Origin: Lachnospiraceae bacterium
GTDB lineage: Bacteria > Bacillota > Clostridia > Lachnospirales > Lachnospiraceae
DNA: 32,243 nt
Assembly: GCA_022799175.1 (NCBI GenBank)
Contig: JAAWNY010000032.1
Coordinates: 1-32,243 of the forward strand
Direction of reading: 5' to 3'
Part shown: positions 32,014 through 32,243 of the stretch, one piece after another
Position numbering within the stretch: the first letter of the stretch is position 1
Layout of the letters: each line of letters opens with the position of its first letter
The notes under the pieces: generated by a model
Database searches by the model: none
What the model saw: the letters and a program-made list of their open reading frames with translations, nothing else
What the model was told of the DNA's origin: nothing
Program-made: the position numbers and the translations under genes

Positions 32014-32211
32014 TTATGTATCGGCAGATAAAAAGGCAATATCTTCCGGAGAGAGGATCAAATCGGCGCCTTCTAAAGAGTCTTTTAGGTGAGAAAGATT
32101 TTTGGCGCCTAAGATAGCTAAACCATGGATTGTGTGGTTGATCAGGTAGGCGTGGCAGAGCTGGGAAGGCGTGGCTTGGTATTTTTGGCATAGTATTTCC
32201 CTGGTCGACGG
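32014..32211 (-). CDS. Aldo/keto reductase, C-terminal part (partial, frame broken at right edge)
   Basis: On the minus strand an uninterrupted frame ends at TAA (32014-32016) and encodes a C-terminus like that of the aldo/keto reductase family: REILCQKYQATPSQLCHAYL, then LAILGAKNLSHLKDSLEGAD. It probably belonged to an NADPH-dependent oxidoreductase, with no substrate to suggest. A TGA lies in the same frame at 32212-32214, in a stretch of much higher GC than the rest of the window. The frame up to about 32200 looks genuine; beyond that it is probably not the same gene. Confidence 0.7.
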   Translation of the reverse strand, partial: PSTREILCQKYQATPSQLCHAYLINHTIHGLAILGAKNLSHLKDSLEGADLILSPEDIAFLSADT

Positions 32212-32243
32212 TCACCCGCGCCAGCGTCTCGTAGGGGGTGGTC

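Noticed and set aside
1-32243. CRISPR arrays, rRNA/tRNA genes, insertion sequences or prophage
   Set aside because: No regularly spaced repeats, RNA gene signatures, transposase or integrase frames were found on either strand.

Overview
The window reads as chromosomal DNA from an anaerobic, endospore-forming Clostridia species, most likely a Lachnospiraceae-type gut bacterium. The evidence is a complete eight-gene spoIIIA sporulation operon, Gram-positive style AGGAGG ribosome sites, frequent GTG and TTG starts, secreted proteins with choline-binding-type repeats, and a three-gene anaerobic glycerol-3-phosphate (G3P) oxidation set. I see no rRNA, tRNA, CRISPR array, integrase or insertion sequence.

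Layout. 1-371: two tandem fragments resembling the C-terminal tail of Rpn/PD-(D/E)XK nuclease-like proteins. 440-2368: two secreted proteins with aromatic cell-wall/choline-binding-type repeats, each with its own promoter. 2425-8612: spoIIIAA to spoIIIAH behind a probable sigma-E promoter, then an Asp23/YqhY gene. spoIIIAA appears to lack a normal start codon at its homologous N-terminus. 8626-11135: a YdcZ-type transporter on the minus strand, then Maf and a cyclopropane-fatty-acid synthase-type methyltransferase.

11166-23818 is a glycerol/G3P region. It holds glpK with mgtC, a GlpA-like dehydrogenase, an FAD/NAD oxidoreductase and a small four-cysteine protein. A divergent pair follows (an anchored protein of unknown function and a YesL/DUF624 protein), then a UgpB/UgpA/UgpE-like ABC importer without its ATPase. 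The region ends with the antiterminator gene glpP and a C39-like cysteine peptidase gene directly behind it. The glpK and glpA-like operons share nearly identical leaders: TTGACA-N18-TAGyAT promoters, a 17-base conserved motif (16 of 17 identical) and an intrinsic terminator. Because glpP is in the same window, GlpP-controlled antitermination is the simplest reading. The ABC operon also has a leader terminator, without the clear motif.

23819-31989 looks like a thiol/amino-acid catabolic island. It encodes a YheO/DauR-type regulator, an UPF0597/L-cysteine desulfidase-type protein, a divergent dicarboxylate/cystine (SDF) symporter, a CoA-disulfide-reductase-type flavoprotein with Cys43, an AbgT-family transporter and an M24 (Xaa-Pro) peptidase with all five metal ligands. 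The order suggests uptake of a disulfide or dipeptide, reduction or cleavage, then release of pyruvate, ammonia and sulfide, but this is inference.

31990-32243: the C-terminus of an aldo/keto reductase on the minus strand. Its frame is broken near the right edge, where the last 40 or so bases become very GC-rich and may be a chimeric contig end.
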